Below, one piece after another: positions 57,001 to 64,000 of a stretch of DNA of 64,000 bases. Position numbers and translations under genes: made by a program. The notes beneath the pieces were generated by a model. It searched no databases. It had not been told where the DNA came from and worked only from the letters and a program-made list of their open reading frames with translations. How positions within the stretch are numbered: the first letter of the stretch is position 1; every line of letters begins with the position of its first letter. The DNA is taken from NCBI GenBank assembly GCA_025331565.1, contig JAFREQ010000026.1, positions 5,192,001-5,256,000 on the forward strand, given 5' to 3'. The DNA is from Holacanthus passer (taxonomy: Eukaryota > Chordata > Actinopteri > Pomacanthidae).

Positions 57001-60000
57001 TTATTTACAGTTAATATGGAATGAACATTATAAGAAAACGACAGTGACGGATGTGAGGCTGGTAAACAACCTGGTAAAAAGGTCGTATACAGATGTGCTT
57101 CAGTTTGAGAAAAGCAGAAACAAAAACATCTCATGAACAGTGAAAATATAATTTTTCTGGAGTTTGTCTGGTTGGTTGGTAAAAGATCGCGAAGGTGTTT
57201 GATGAGTTCTGGTTTGCTGGGTTTGTTGTTGTTTATGGCCGATAGTTGGGGTTTGTCTGATAACTGTGGGTAGTTCACAGCAGATGTTGTTCTGTATGAG
57301 TCCGACGCCCCCTGGTGTCCATTCGGTGGTTCAGTGTCAGGCCCCATCGTTCTTTTCCATTAATCTCCGTCCAGCAGACTGTCAGTAGTGCTGATGATAC
57401 AGCAGCGACAGTGAGGAACAGTGAGATTTCTTCTTCTGTCTCTCCGCAGTATGACCTTCTGTGGTATCGGTGCCAATAAATACGTGGAGGCCAACATTTC
57501 CCAGAAGTCTCGGACCACGGTGAAGTACACGATGAAGACTCTGGCCAGCATTGCTGAGACAATCATCTTCATCTTTCTGGGCATCTCAGCAGTGGACAAG
57601 TCCAAGTGGGCCTGGGACACCGGCCTGGTGTCCTGCACACTCGTCTTCATCTTCGTCTTCAGAGCTGCAGGTCGGTCGCTCAGTTTGTTCTCGTGTTTCC
57701 ATAGAAGAGCAACAATAAATGTCCACTAAATCATCCAATCAGAAGAGAGAAGGATCACGTCATCGAGAAACATCACACAGACAGAAAACTGAAACTTATT
57801 GAACAGTAATTTATTCATCACTTTACTGTTTAAATCAACTCATCCTGAACAAACGCATGTGTGACAGAAACTGATCAGTAAAGTTCTGGGAGATTGTTGT
57901 TATAGTTTTTCTTTTGTCTGGGTTGATGCATCAACATCTGGAGGAATAAAGCAGCTTTGGCCTTTTCTGCTCTGTGACATTTAAACTTCACAGCTGATTG
58001 TGATGCTGATCACTGATTGTGACTCTGCAGGTTAAAATGTCAAAATCATATCAGAGTCCTTTTTAACCTTTAAGTCTCTTGTCTCCTTCAGCTCCGCCTC
58101 TCTGCTGACAGTAGATCCGTTTCCATTCATATGAGGCTTCCTAAGACAAATACAGTTTTTGAATGTAACAGAGAAAAATTATTTTCTTAGGAAGTCTCCC
58201 TAAATGTGATTTTTTTTGATCTTATAAGTGCATTTTGACACTTTAAATGACTTAAAGTCAGTTTTCTGTTGCACTCATCATTGTTTCCCCTCATAAGTCT
58301 TCTGATTGGCTGTCCTGACCTTTAGTAACCTCTGTGCTCCAGGTGTGATTGGTCAGACCTGGGTTCTGAACCGCTTCCGCCTTGTCCCATTGGACAAGAT
58401 TGACCAGGTGGTGATGTCGTACGGTGGCCTGCGGGGGGCGGTGGCGTTCGCTCTGGTGGTTCTGCTGGACGGTGAGCAGGTCAAAGCCAAGGATTACTTT
58501 GTCGCCACCACGATTGTGGTCGTCTTCTTCACCGTCATGTTCCAGGTAGGAACAAAAAAACACGTCCCGTGCAGAAAAGACTTGCTGGTTCTTGTTTGTA
58601 TTAAAATCTATGATATTTGTTTCTACCAATGAAAACGCTCTCAGGGGTCACATGACCTGGACAGGAACTTCAGGTGGCTTCATACAACATAACAGCACCT
58701 GAGTCTCTGGACAGAACGACTCAGAGAACCGTGGTTACATATATGACCACGTGTTCTCTGAACGTTCCACATGTACGAGGAAAGTAGGTTTGAACTTCAT
58801 TCATTCACTATTTCTGTCACTTTTCATGTGAACAGCTGAGCTCACACCATGAACATGTTGGAGAACGTGAAAAGTCCAACAGATGCTGTCAGTTAATGGA
58901 AGTTTGAACATCTGCAGTTTAACATTAGCAGTTAGCGTAGCATGTTAACACTGAGCATGTTGGACCTGGTGACGCTGCATGAAGTCTGGAGATCATCAGA
59001 GTCATTAGGATTCATTATCTGGGAACCATGAATGTCGTCATCACGATCAGCCAACGGCCATAATGTCTGAGTCAACAGCCTGACAGACAGAGAGACGCAC
59101 AGAGACAGACAGACAGACAGACAGGCAGGCAGAGACAGACAGACAGGCAGGCAGGCAGGCAGGCAGAGACGGACAGACAGACAGGCAGGCAGGCAGAGAC
59201 GGACAGACAGGCAGGCAGGCAGACAGGCAGACAGAGACGGACAGACAGGCAGACAGACAGGCAGACAGAGACGGACAGACAGACAGGCAGGCAGACAGAG
59301 ACGGACAGACAGGCAGGCAGGCAGACAGAGACAGACAGACAGGCAGACAGACAGACAGACAGGCAGACAGAGACGGACAGACAGACAGGCAGGCAGGCAG
59401 ACAGGCAGACAGAGACGGGGAGACAGGCAGGCAGGCAGACAGACAGACAGGCAGACAGACAGGCAGACAGAGACGGACAGACAGACAGGCAGGCAGGCAG
59501 ACAGGCAGACAGAGACGGGGAGACAGGCAGGCGGGCAGACAGGCAGGCAGAGACGGACAGACAGACAGGCAGGCAGACAGGCAGACAGAGACGGACAGAC
59601 AGGCAGACAGACAGGCAGACAGAGACGGACAGACAGGCAGGCAGGCAGAGACGGACAGACAGACAGACAGACAGGCAGGTGGGCAGACAGGCAGGCAGAG
59701 ACGGACAGACAGACAGACAGACAGGCAGGCAGACAGGCAGACAGAGACGGACAGACAGGCAGGCAGGCAGGCAGACAGAGACGGGGAGACAGACAGGCCG
59801 GCAGACAGGCAGACAGAGACGGACAGACAGGCAGACAGACAGGCAGACAGAGACGGACAGACAGGCAGGCAGACAGGCAGACAGAGACGGGGAGACAGGC
59901 AGGCGGGCAGACAGGCAGGCAGACAGACAGGCAGACAGAGACGGACAGACAGACAGAGACGGACAGATAGACAGGCATACAGACAGACAGGCAGACAGAC

Positions 60001-62217
60001 AGACAGGCAGGCAGACAGACAGGCAGACAGACAGGCAGGCAGGCATACAGACAGACAGGCAGGCAGGCAGACAGACAGGCAGGCAGGCAGGCAGACAGAC
60101 TCAGTGTCTGTGCTGCTGCTGTTAAAGATTTAAGCTTCTCCAGCCAACAATTATGTCTTGATGTTCTTTGTGACCTTTAACCTCCTGCTTCCACAGAGCT
60201 GAAAAACACTGTGTGTGTATCCAGCAGGTTCAGGCTGTGGTGCTGTCTTCAGGTTCTGGTTTGATTATTTTCAGGTTCCACGTGTTTGGACGTTTGTCTC
60301 GTCGTTAGCCTGGTGAGCTAACGGTCAGTCATGGATGAAATAATAAAGAAATAATGAGCTGTAGCAGATCCATCGGGTCTTAAAGACGAGAGTTTGGTCT
60401 GGGTTCAGGTCTCAGTTTTAGGCCTGTGCAGAAATCTGCCATGTTTATTCCAACATATATGAGCTGAGTCACAAACGAGACGTTCAGCTTTCACACACAC
60501 TAAAGAGTCTAAACATCGTTTCCATCAGGTTCATGTTTATTTGAATCCCTCTGACTTGCTGTGTTTCTCTCTAACATCATTTCTCTCTTGCTTCATGTGG
60601 GAACTGAAGTCAGATACAGAGCAGCTCAATGAATCAGTGTGTGTTTGGATCTAAAGTTGTAAATACACATTAAATCAGGAGTGTGAGCTCTTTGATTCCC
60701 TCTCTGAGTTTCAGGGACTGTTTCTGTTTTCCCATCATTAATCACAGAGACCACAGCCGTCGCCGGTCGTTCCTTCATGTTTCTGTTGCTGGATTATCTC
60801 CTCAATCCAACAGATTTTACCTCAACAAAGACGAAAAAAATCATGATTGTTTTCTTGTAATTATGACTTTCAGATATAGAGAAATTATCTCACAGTTACA
60901 AGATGAAGGTCTTGTAAATATTATATTCATTTTATGGATTTTTGAGGTGTTTTGTCCTTTATTAGACAAACATCAGAGAGATGACAGGAAATGAGAGGAG
61001 GAAATGATGCCTCCTTGGGGGGGGGGTTAAGGCAACTCACCAACACAGTCAGCAGGTGGCGCTGCAGCAGTAAAACACTTCCTCCTCAGAGTCATAATTC
61101 AGTAAAATCTCAACACACAAACACATATTTTTAGACTCAGTGTGACGTCTGAGGACGTCAGGACCTGTGAGGTCCGTCCAGAATAAACATCCACCTTTAT
61201 TAAAGTGGTGGAGTAAAAACTGTCGTTGGAGTGCAAGTATAAAGTAGCATAAAATGGAAACAAGGTCAAGTACAGTACTTGAGTACTTGTTACGAGTGTC
61301 CCAGTCAGACTGAGGCTCATCTGTTCAGACAGTAACAGCCGTGACTGTGACTGTGTGTGTGTCTGTGTGTGAGAGTGTGAGTGAGACTATATGTGTGTGT
61401 GTGTGTGTGTCAGTTGATCTCAGTATTGAGACCTGCACCATGAACCAGTCGACCCTCGTGATCTCACACACTGATCTCCACACTCGCAGCTGTACAGGAA
61501 CACATTGTCACTGTCATCTGCTGATTATTTTCTGCATCGATCAATCCATTGTTTGGTTTGTAAAAATTCTTAAAATAGTAAGAAATGTGGTCACAATGAT
61601 CCACAGCCTAAAGTGACACCTTCACTGTAGTGTCAGACTGTGTCTTTCCTCTCTCAGGGTCTCACCATCAAACCGCTGGTAAAGTGGCTCAAAGTTCCTC
61701 GCTCCACCAGCAGGAAGCCGACCATCAACGAGGAGATCCACGAGAGGGTGAGTTCACTTCTTCTTCTTCTTCATGTTACTCTGCCGTCCAGAGCCCAGTT
61801 CTACACTGAGGTCACTGCCTCTGTAAACAATATCAAGTGTGTGTGTGTGTGTGTTCAGGCCTTTGACCACATCCTGACAGCAGTGGAGGACATTGCAGGA
61901 CTACAGGGATACCACCACTGGAGAGACAAGTGAGTCTGTCACCTCCATGAATAACAATAAACAAATATTTATACTTCAAATGTGTACTTTCTTTTGCTGG
62001 TATTATTGTAATGACTGACAGAGAACAGTAGGTGGAGCTCTCCTTCACACAAACTGAGGATGAGACTCAACATTTCAGTTTGTTCTGAGGAGCAGAAACA
62101 AGAACTGAAGCTCCTGGTTTCAAAACAGCTTCGTTTATTATTCTCATTAGAATCCGTCTGTGTCTGTGGACAAAAAAAAACAACGACAGGACAAACTCTC
62201 CCTCTGTCTCTCTCCCT

Positions 62218-62278
<61 letters not shown>

Positions 62279-62330
62279 CCTCCCTCTCTCTCTCTCTCTG
62301 TCTGTCTGTCTCTCTCTCCCTCCCTCCCTC

Positions 62331-62361
<31 letters not shown>

Positions 62362-63497
62362 GTTTCTGTCTCTGTCTCTCTCTCCCTCCCTGTCTCCCTC
62401 TCCCTGTCTCTCTCTCTCTCCCTCCCTCTCTCTCCCTCTCTCTCTGTGTCTCTCTCTCTCTGTCTCTCTCTCCCTGTCTGTCTGTTCTCAGGTGGGAGCA
62501 GTTTGATAAGAACTACCTCAGTAAGCTGCTGTTGAGGAAGTCTGTGTACAGGAAGAGTGAATTGTGGGAAGCTTATCAGAAGATCAATATCAGAGACGCC
62601 ATCAGTGTCATTGACCAGGTAGGAAAACCTGGAATCACTGCATCTTCCTATGTCCTATCATGAACAGACTGATCAAATTGTCCTGGAAAATAATAGAAAT
62701 AAATAATAGAAGAATCAATGTTTCACTCAAAGAAAAACAACAGTTTGGAGTCAAAGTCCTGGAAAAGTCCTGGACAATGTGGGAACTCAGGTTGGAGGGA
62801 AGTCAAGGAACAGCTGCAGGACTTCTGGGAAATGTGGTCTTCAAAGGAGAAACAGGAGCAGTAAATATAATGTACCTCAGAGATGCTTTTAACTATTGAC
62901 CTTTGACCTGTGTGTGTGTGTGTAGGGTGGGAATGTTCTGACCTCAGCCAGACTGTCTCTGCCCTCGATGGCCAGCAGAGCCTCGTTCCCTGAAGTCACC
63001 AACGTCACTAACTACCTGTGAGTCGTGTGACACATCACACAAGTCACATGTCTGTGTAGAGACAGAGAGAACAGAAGAGACATTGAACCGCCTGTTAAAC
63101 TGGACTAGGTTTAGTTTTATGTTATCACTTCATTTATTGTAGTTTGATGATCATCTTTCAACACATTGAAGCTTCAACAGGATCAGGTTTGTTTTCATAC
63201 GTCACAGTTTTTCTGAGTGAGAAGCAACCAGAGTGAAGTCGACTTGTTCACCTGCACCGACAAACACGATTCACCTTCAGACTTTATCTGTATCTCTGTC
63301 AGGAGGCCTGAACTGTCTCCGCTTCACGTCAGCAGCATCATGCTAACTGCATGTTGTTGGCGTGTTTCAGGCGTGAGAACGGCAGCGGCGTGTGTCTGGA
63401 CCTCCAGGTGATCGATAATGTCCCCGGAGCCAAAGTGGAGGAGGACACAGAGACACACCACGTCCTCGCAGAGAACCTGTACAAACCCCGGAGACGG
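48584..63497 (+). CDS. slc9a5: Na+/H+ exchanger NHE5, 5' part (12 coding exons)
   Basis: Plasma-membrane and endosomal Na+/H+ antiporter of the SLC9 family (NHE5 is neuron-enriched in mammals). Exons: 48584-48917, 53067-53369, 54079-54242, 56560-56638, 56783-56960, 57450-57670, 58343-58545, 61658-61747, 61859-61929, 62492-62618, 62926-63017, 63371-63497; 1989 nt, 663 codons in phase. Seen: signal-like N-terminus, His6 run, about 12 TM segments, the ion-site motifs SAVDPVAVLAVFEEVHVN and FGESLVNDAVTVV (E258/D263), YGGLRGAVAF, and the cytoplasmic tail from about residue 500 with GLTIKPLVKWLKV and NLYKPRRR. Residue order follows human NHE5 exon by exon; TM regions are closest to NHE5 among NHE1-5. 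Odd: PP changed to PT in TM4. The 3' end lies outside the window (human NHE5 is 896 aa). Start chosen for the hydrophobic leader; an in-frame ATG at 48386 would add 66 residues. Confidence 0.93.
48926..48979 (+). repeat. GT microsatellite next to the slc9a5 exon 1 donor
   Basis: (GT)n beginning about 9 nt after the GTGAGT donor. Confidence 0.97.
49390..49517. repeat. inverted repeat, perfect 19-bp arms
   Basis: TCACTGCAGGTCGTCAAAC (49390-49408) is the exact reverse complement of 49499-49517, with a 90-nt loop. Possible small foldback element. Confidence 0.85.
49667..49692 (+). repeat. GAAT tetranucleotide repeat
   Basis: About six GAAT units. Confidence 0.9.
50286..50368 (+). repeat. CA microsatellite
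   Basis: (CA)n with a few CACT interruptions. Confidence 0.96.
50453..50490 (+). repeat. CA microsatellite
   Basis: Uninterrupted (CA)n. Confidence 0.96.
50639..51051. mobile_element. longer relative of the 35451 foldback element
   Basis: Imperfect 23-bp inverted ends (50639-50661 and 51029-51051, 5 mismatches). The left 125 bp match the reverse complement of 35451-35552, with an internal partial duplication of CTGTGTCTCAGTCT. Sequence just beyond the right end also resembles that beyond 35552. Confidence 0.55.
51744..52055 (-). mobile_element. tRNA-type SINE or related repeat, antisense
   Basis: The reverse complement shows a GTGGTCAGAGAAG A-box-like and GGTCGCTAGTTCGAGGCC B-box-like sequence near 52050-51990. 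The other end has GCAAATTAGGAAATTTGACC and CTGCATTTAACCCATCCGTA, typical of a repeated teleost family. Confidence 0.65.
52684..52828 (+). repeat. GT tract and, 80 bp on, a CA tract
   Basis: (GT)n with GC interruptions at 52684-52722 and (CA)n at 52803-52827; complementary to each other in the transcript. Confidence 0.9.
53067..53369 (+). CDS. slc9a5: slc9a5 exon 2 (residues 112-212)
   Basis: Encodes VPESCMLILLGLVLGGVVL, FFLFLLPTIVGDAGYFMPAR and LFFDNLGAILTYAVVGTLWN, the early TM helices. Positions 163 and 166 read Thr and Gly where NHEs have Pro and Leu/Ile. Confidence 0.95.
54036..54078 (+). repeat. GT microsatellite forming the exon 3 acceptor region
   Basis: (GT)n then GCGCGCAG, directly abutting slc9a5 exon 3. 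Confidence 0.97.
54079..54242 (+). CDS. slc9a5: slc9a5 exon 3 (residues 213-267), ion-site exon
   Basis: Encodes LISAVDPVAVLAVFEEVHVN and FIIVFGESLVNDAVTV with the Glu258/Asp263 pair equivalent to NHE1 E262/D267. Lies directly between a GT repeat (acceptor side) and a CA repeat (donor side). Confidence 0.95.
54246..54275 (+). repeat. CA microsatellite at the exon 3 donor
   Basis: Begins within the donor GTGAGACACACA of slc9a5 exon 3. Confidence 0.96.
54387..54690 (+). repeat. minisatellite GGTACTGCAGTATTGTGTCA
   Basis: About nine to ten units of roughly 32 bp: TACTCTGTAAAGGTACTGCA followed by GTATTGTGTCAG. Confidence 0.95.
54811..55016 (+). mobile_element. tRNA-derived SINE
   Basis: Head GGCGGCTGTAGCTCAGGAG (A box) and GGTTGGTGGTTCGATCCC (B box, 54861-54878), body TGTCCTTGGGCAAGATACTG, tail CTCTGGATAAAAGCGTCTGC then a GTAGAATT-type repeat. 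A widespread teleost SINE pattern. Confidence 0.85.
55021..55130 (+). repeat. 18-bp minisatellite GAGGTTTGGATCGGGCT
   Basis: Five to six copies immediately after the SINE tail. Confidence 0.93.
55135..56559 (+). other. slc9a5: rest of slc9a5 intron 3
   Basis: AT-rich; nothing recognised. Confidence 0.6.
56560..56638 (+). CDS. slc9a5: slc9a5 exon 4 (residues 268-293)
   Basis: Encodes VLYKVYISFVEVGAENVQTA and DYFKGV. Acceptor GATCTCCAG, donor GTGAGT. Confidence 0.94.
56706..56782 (+). repeat. TCC/TCG trinucleotide tract
   Basis: Acts as the pyrimidine tract of slc9a5 exon 5. Confidence 0.9.
56783..56960 (+). CDS. slc9a5: slc9a5 exon 5 (residues 294-352)
   Basis: Encodes GFITRFTKKVRIIEPLFVF and YLTAELFSLSAILS. 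A TCC/TCG repeat (56706-56778) acts as its pyrimidine tract; acceptor TCTGTAG, donor GTAAGT. Confidence 0.94.
57450..57670 (+). CDS. slc9a5: slc9a5 exon 6 (residues 353-426)
   Basis: Encodes KYVEANISQKSRTTVKYTM, KTLASIAETIIFIFLGISAV and KWAWDTGLV, all SLC9 signatures. Acceptor CTCTCCGCAG. Confidence 0.95.
58343..58545 (+). CDS. slc9a5: slc9a5 exon 7 (residues 427-494)
   Basis: Encodes QTWVLNRFRLVPLDKIDQVV, MSYGGLRGAVAFALVVLLDG and KDYFVATTIVVVFFTVMFQ, the last TM helices with the conserved GGLRG turn. Confidence 0.95.
58925..59062 (+). mobile_element. fragment of dispersed repeat family A
   Basis: TAGCATGTTAACACTGAGCA, ATCATCAGAGTCATTAGGAT and GGGAACCATGAATGTCGTCA, in family order. Confidence 0.6.
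59083..60103 (+). repeat. 1-kb CAGA/CAGG tetranucleotide array
   Basis: GACAGGCAGGCAGACAG-type units with a recurring AGAGACGGACAGACAG marker, in slc9a5 intron 7. It is the reverse-complement motif class of the array at 16850-17412. Long ORFs on both strands are spurious. Confidence 0.98.
60110..61190 (+). other. slc9a5: slc9a5 intron 7, remainder
   Basis: Nothing recognised apart from a G9 run at about 61018. Confidence 0.6.
61195..61305 (-). mobile_element. fragment of family B, hAT-like
   Basis: GTGGTGGAGTAAAAACTGTC, GTGCAAGTATAAAGTAGCAT, AAAATGGAAAC and AAGTACAGTACTTGAGTACT resemble the family's reverse-oriented end. Confidence 0.55.
61515..61622 (+). mobile_element. second copy of the hAT-type MITE seen at 45600
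   Basis: CTGCTGATTATTTTCTGCAT, AGTAAGAAATGTGGTCACAA and TGATCCACAGCCTAAAGTGA align with 45650-45740. Confidence 0.7.
61658..61747 (+). CDS. slc9a5: slc9a5 exon 8 (residues 495-524)
   Basis: Encodes GLTIKPLVKWLKVPRST and TINEEIHERV-type sequence at the membrane-proximal tail. Acceptor CCTCTCTCAG, donor GTGAGT. Confidence 0.94.
61859..61929 (+). CDS. slc9a5: slc9a5 exon 9 (residues 525-547)
   Basis: Encodes AFDHILTAVEDIAGLQGYHH and WRD. Its acceptor is preceded by a GT repeat then TTCAG. Confidence 0.94.
62190..62490 (+). repeat. CT/CTGT/CCTC microsatellite
   Basis: About 300 bp of pyrimidine repeat running up to the slc9a5 exon 10 acceptor. Confidence 0.97.
62492..62618 (+). CDS. slc9a5: slc9a5 exon 10 (residues 548-590)
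   Basis: Encodes WEQFDKNYLSKLLLRKSVYR and INIRDAISVIDQ, matching human NHE5. Preceded by a CT microsatellite of about 300 bp. Confidence 0.94.
62926..63017 (+). CDS. slc9a5: slc9a5 exon 11 (residues 591-620)
   Basis: Encodes LTSARLSLPSMASRASFPE and VTNVTNYL. The acceptor is GT repeat then TAG. Confidence 0.92.
63371..63497 (+). CDS. slc9a5: slc9a5 exon 12 (residues 621-663)
   Basis: Encodes RENGSGVCLDLQVIDNVPGA and NLYKPRRR; human NHE5 has LRESGSGACLDLQVID and GLYKPRRR. Donor GTAACA, then a CA repeat. Later exons are outside the window. Confidence 0.93.
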
Positions 63498-63500
63498 GTA

Positions 63501-63528
63501 ACACACACACACACACACACACACACAA
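63501..63528 (+). repeat. CA microsatellite after the slc9a5 exon 12 donor
   Basis: (CA)n starting at the GTAACACAC donor. Confidence 0.95.
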
Positions 63529-63534
63529 CCTTGC

Positions 63535-63692
63535 AGGTTCTAGTGGGTCCTTCAAGGGTGTTCTGTGGCCCTACAAGACATTTGATGGGTCCTTGTAGAA
63601 GTTGAAGGGATCTTGGGATCTCTTGCAGAGCTTCAAAGGAACCTTCAGGATCTTACAGGGCTTCTTCAGTTTCCAGGGACCTTTCAGCAGCC
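63535..63692 (+). repeat. degenerate GGGTCCTT/CTTCAAGG repeat
   Basis: Recurrent words GGTCCTTCAAGG, GGGTCCTTGTAGAAG and GGAACCTTCAGGATCTT with irregular spacing, similar in style to 6535-6990 on the other strand. Confidence 0.5.
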
Positions 63693-63694
63693 TC

Positions 63695-63976
63695 GACGCA
63701 GCAGATCTAGATACAGCAGATCTAGATACAGCAGATCTAGACGCAGCAGATCTAGATACAGCAGATCTAGATACAGCAGATCTAGACGCAGCAGATCTAG
63801 ATACAGCAGATCTAGACGCAGCAGATCTAGACGCAGCAGATCTAGATACAGCAGATCTAGACGCAGCAGATCTAGATACAGCAGATCTAGACGCAGCAGA
63901 TCTAGATACAGCAGATCTAGATACAACAGATCTAGACGCAGCAGATCTAGATACAACAGATTTAGACGCAGCAGTT
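63695..63976 (+). repeat. 15-bp minisatellite GCAGCAGATCTAGAY
   Basis: About 18 units of ACAGCAGATCTAGAT or ACGCAGCAGATCTAG, with palindromes AGATCT and TCTAGA overlapping in each unit. Gives spurious ORFs rich in LDLL or SRSA on the minus strand. Confidence 0.97.
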
Positions 63977-64000
63977 CCCACTGTATCCCACCAGTATTTT

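Noticed and set aside
58932..60125. ORFs of up to 348 codons in the CAGA/CAGG array
   Set aside because: Same reason: repeat-derived, and inside an intron of slc9a5.
63571..63981. Leu-rich or Ser-Arg-Ala repeat proteins on the minus strand
   Set aside because: Both frames of the 15-bp minisatellite stay open; no gene evidence.

Overview
This is vertebrate nuclear DNA, almost certainly from a ray-finned (teleost, percomorph-like) fish. The evidence is spliced genes with GT-AG introns, very abundant CA/GT/CT/CTGT microsatellites, minisatellites, and fragments of repeat families I know from teleost genomes (tRNA-type SINEs, L2-like LINEs, hAT-derived elements). No prokaryotic features, CRISPR, tRNA or rRNA genes were seen.

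Two protein-coding genes lie head-to-tail on the + strand. The first is a complete fhod1 orthologue (Diaphanous-related formin FHOD1). I could thread 28 coding exons from 9137 to 43938; all phases agree and give about 1399 residues. In order they encode the N-terminal GTPase-binding-like domain, the DID/FH3 armadillo region, a long Ser/Pro-rich linker spread over eight exons, a polyproline FH1, the FH2 actin-nucleation domain and a C-terminal DAD with the ROCK-site cluster. The second is slc9a5 (Na+/H+ exchanger NHE5), starting at 48584. Its first 12 coding exons (about 663 codons, the whole membrane domain and the start of the cytoplasmic tail) are present and the gene runs off the right edge. 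FHOD1 and SLC9A5 are also neighbours in mammals, which supports both identifications.

Layout: 1-9136 is upstream intergenic DNA with a CA array, a GC-rich CpG block, a strongly palindromic minisatellite, a LINE fragment and two consensus CREs near the fhod1 start. 9302-28086 holds three large fhod1 introns, rich in dispersed repeats: an antisense L2-like LINE with a nested insertion, and a 5'-truncated antisense LINE bounded by a perfect 12-bp target duplication. 28087-43938 is the compact exon-rich part of fhod1. 43939-48583 is the intergenic region, with a 995-bp hAT element (8-bp target duplication, BED zinc-finger ORF). 48584-64000 is slc9a5, with two SINEs, foldback elements and a 1-kb CAGA/CAGG array in its introns.

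The most unusual signal is that two different minisatellites in fhod1 (after exon 8 and after exon 26) each begin exactly at the authentic 5' splice site and copy it in every repeat unit, so that one real donor is followed by many decoys. Other points worth checking are slc9a5 exon 3, which sits between complementary (GT)n and (CA)n tracts, GT repeats in place of pyrimidine tracts at several acceptors, a change of the conserved TM4 PP motif in NHE5, and a small foldback repeat family that I do not recognise.
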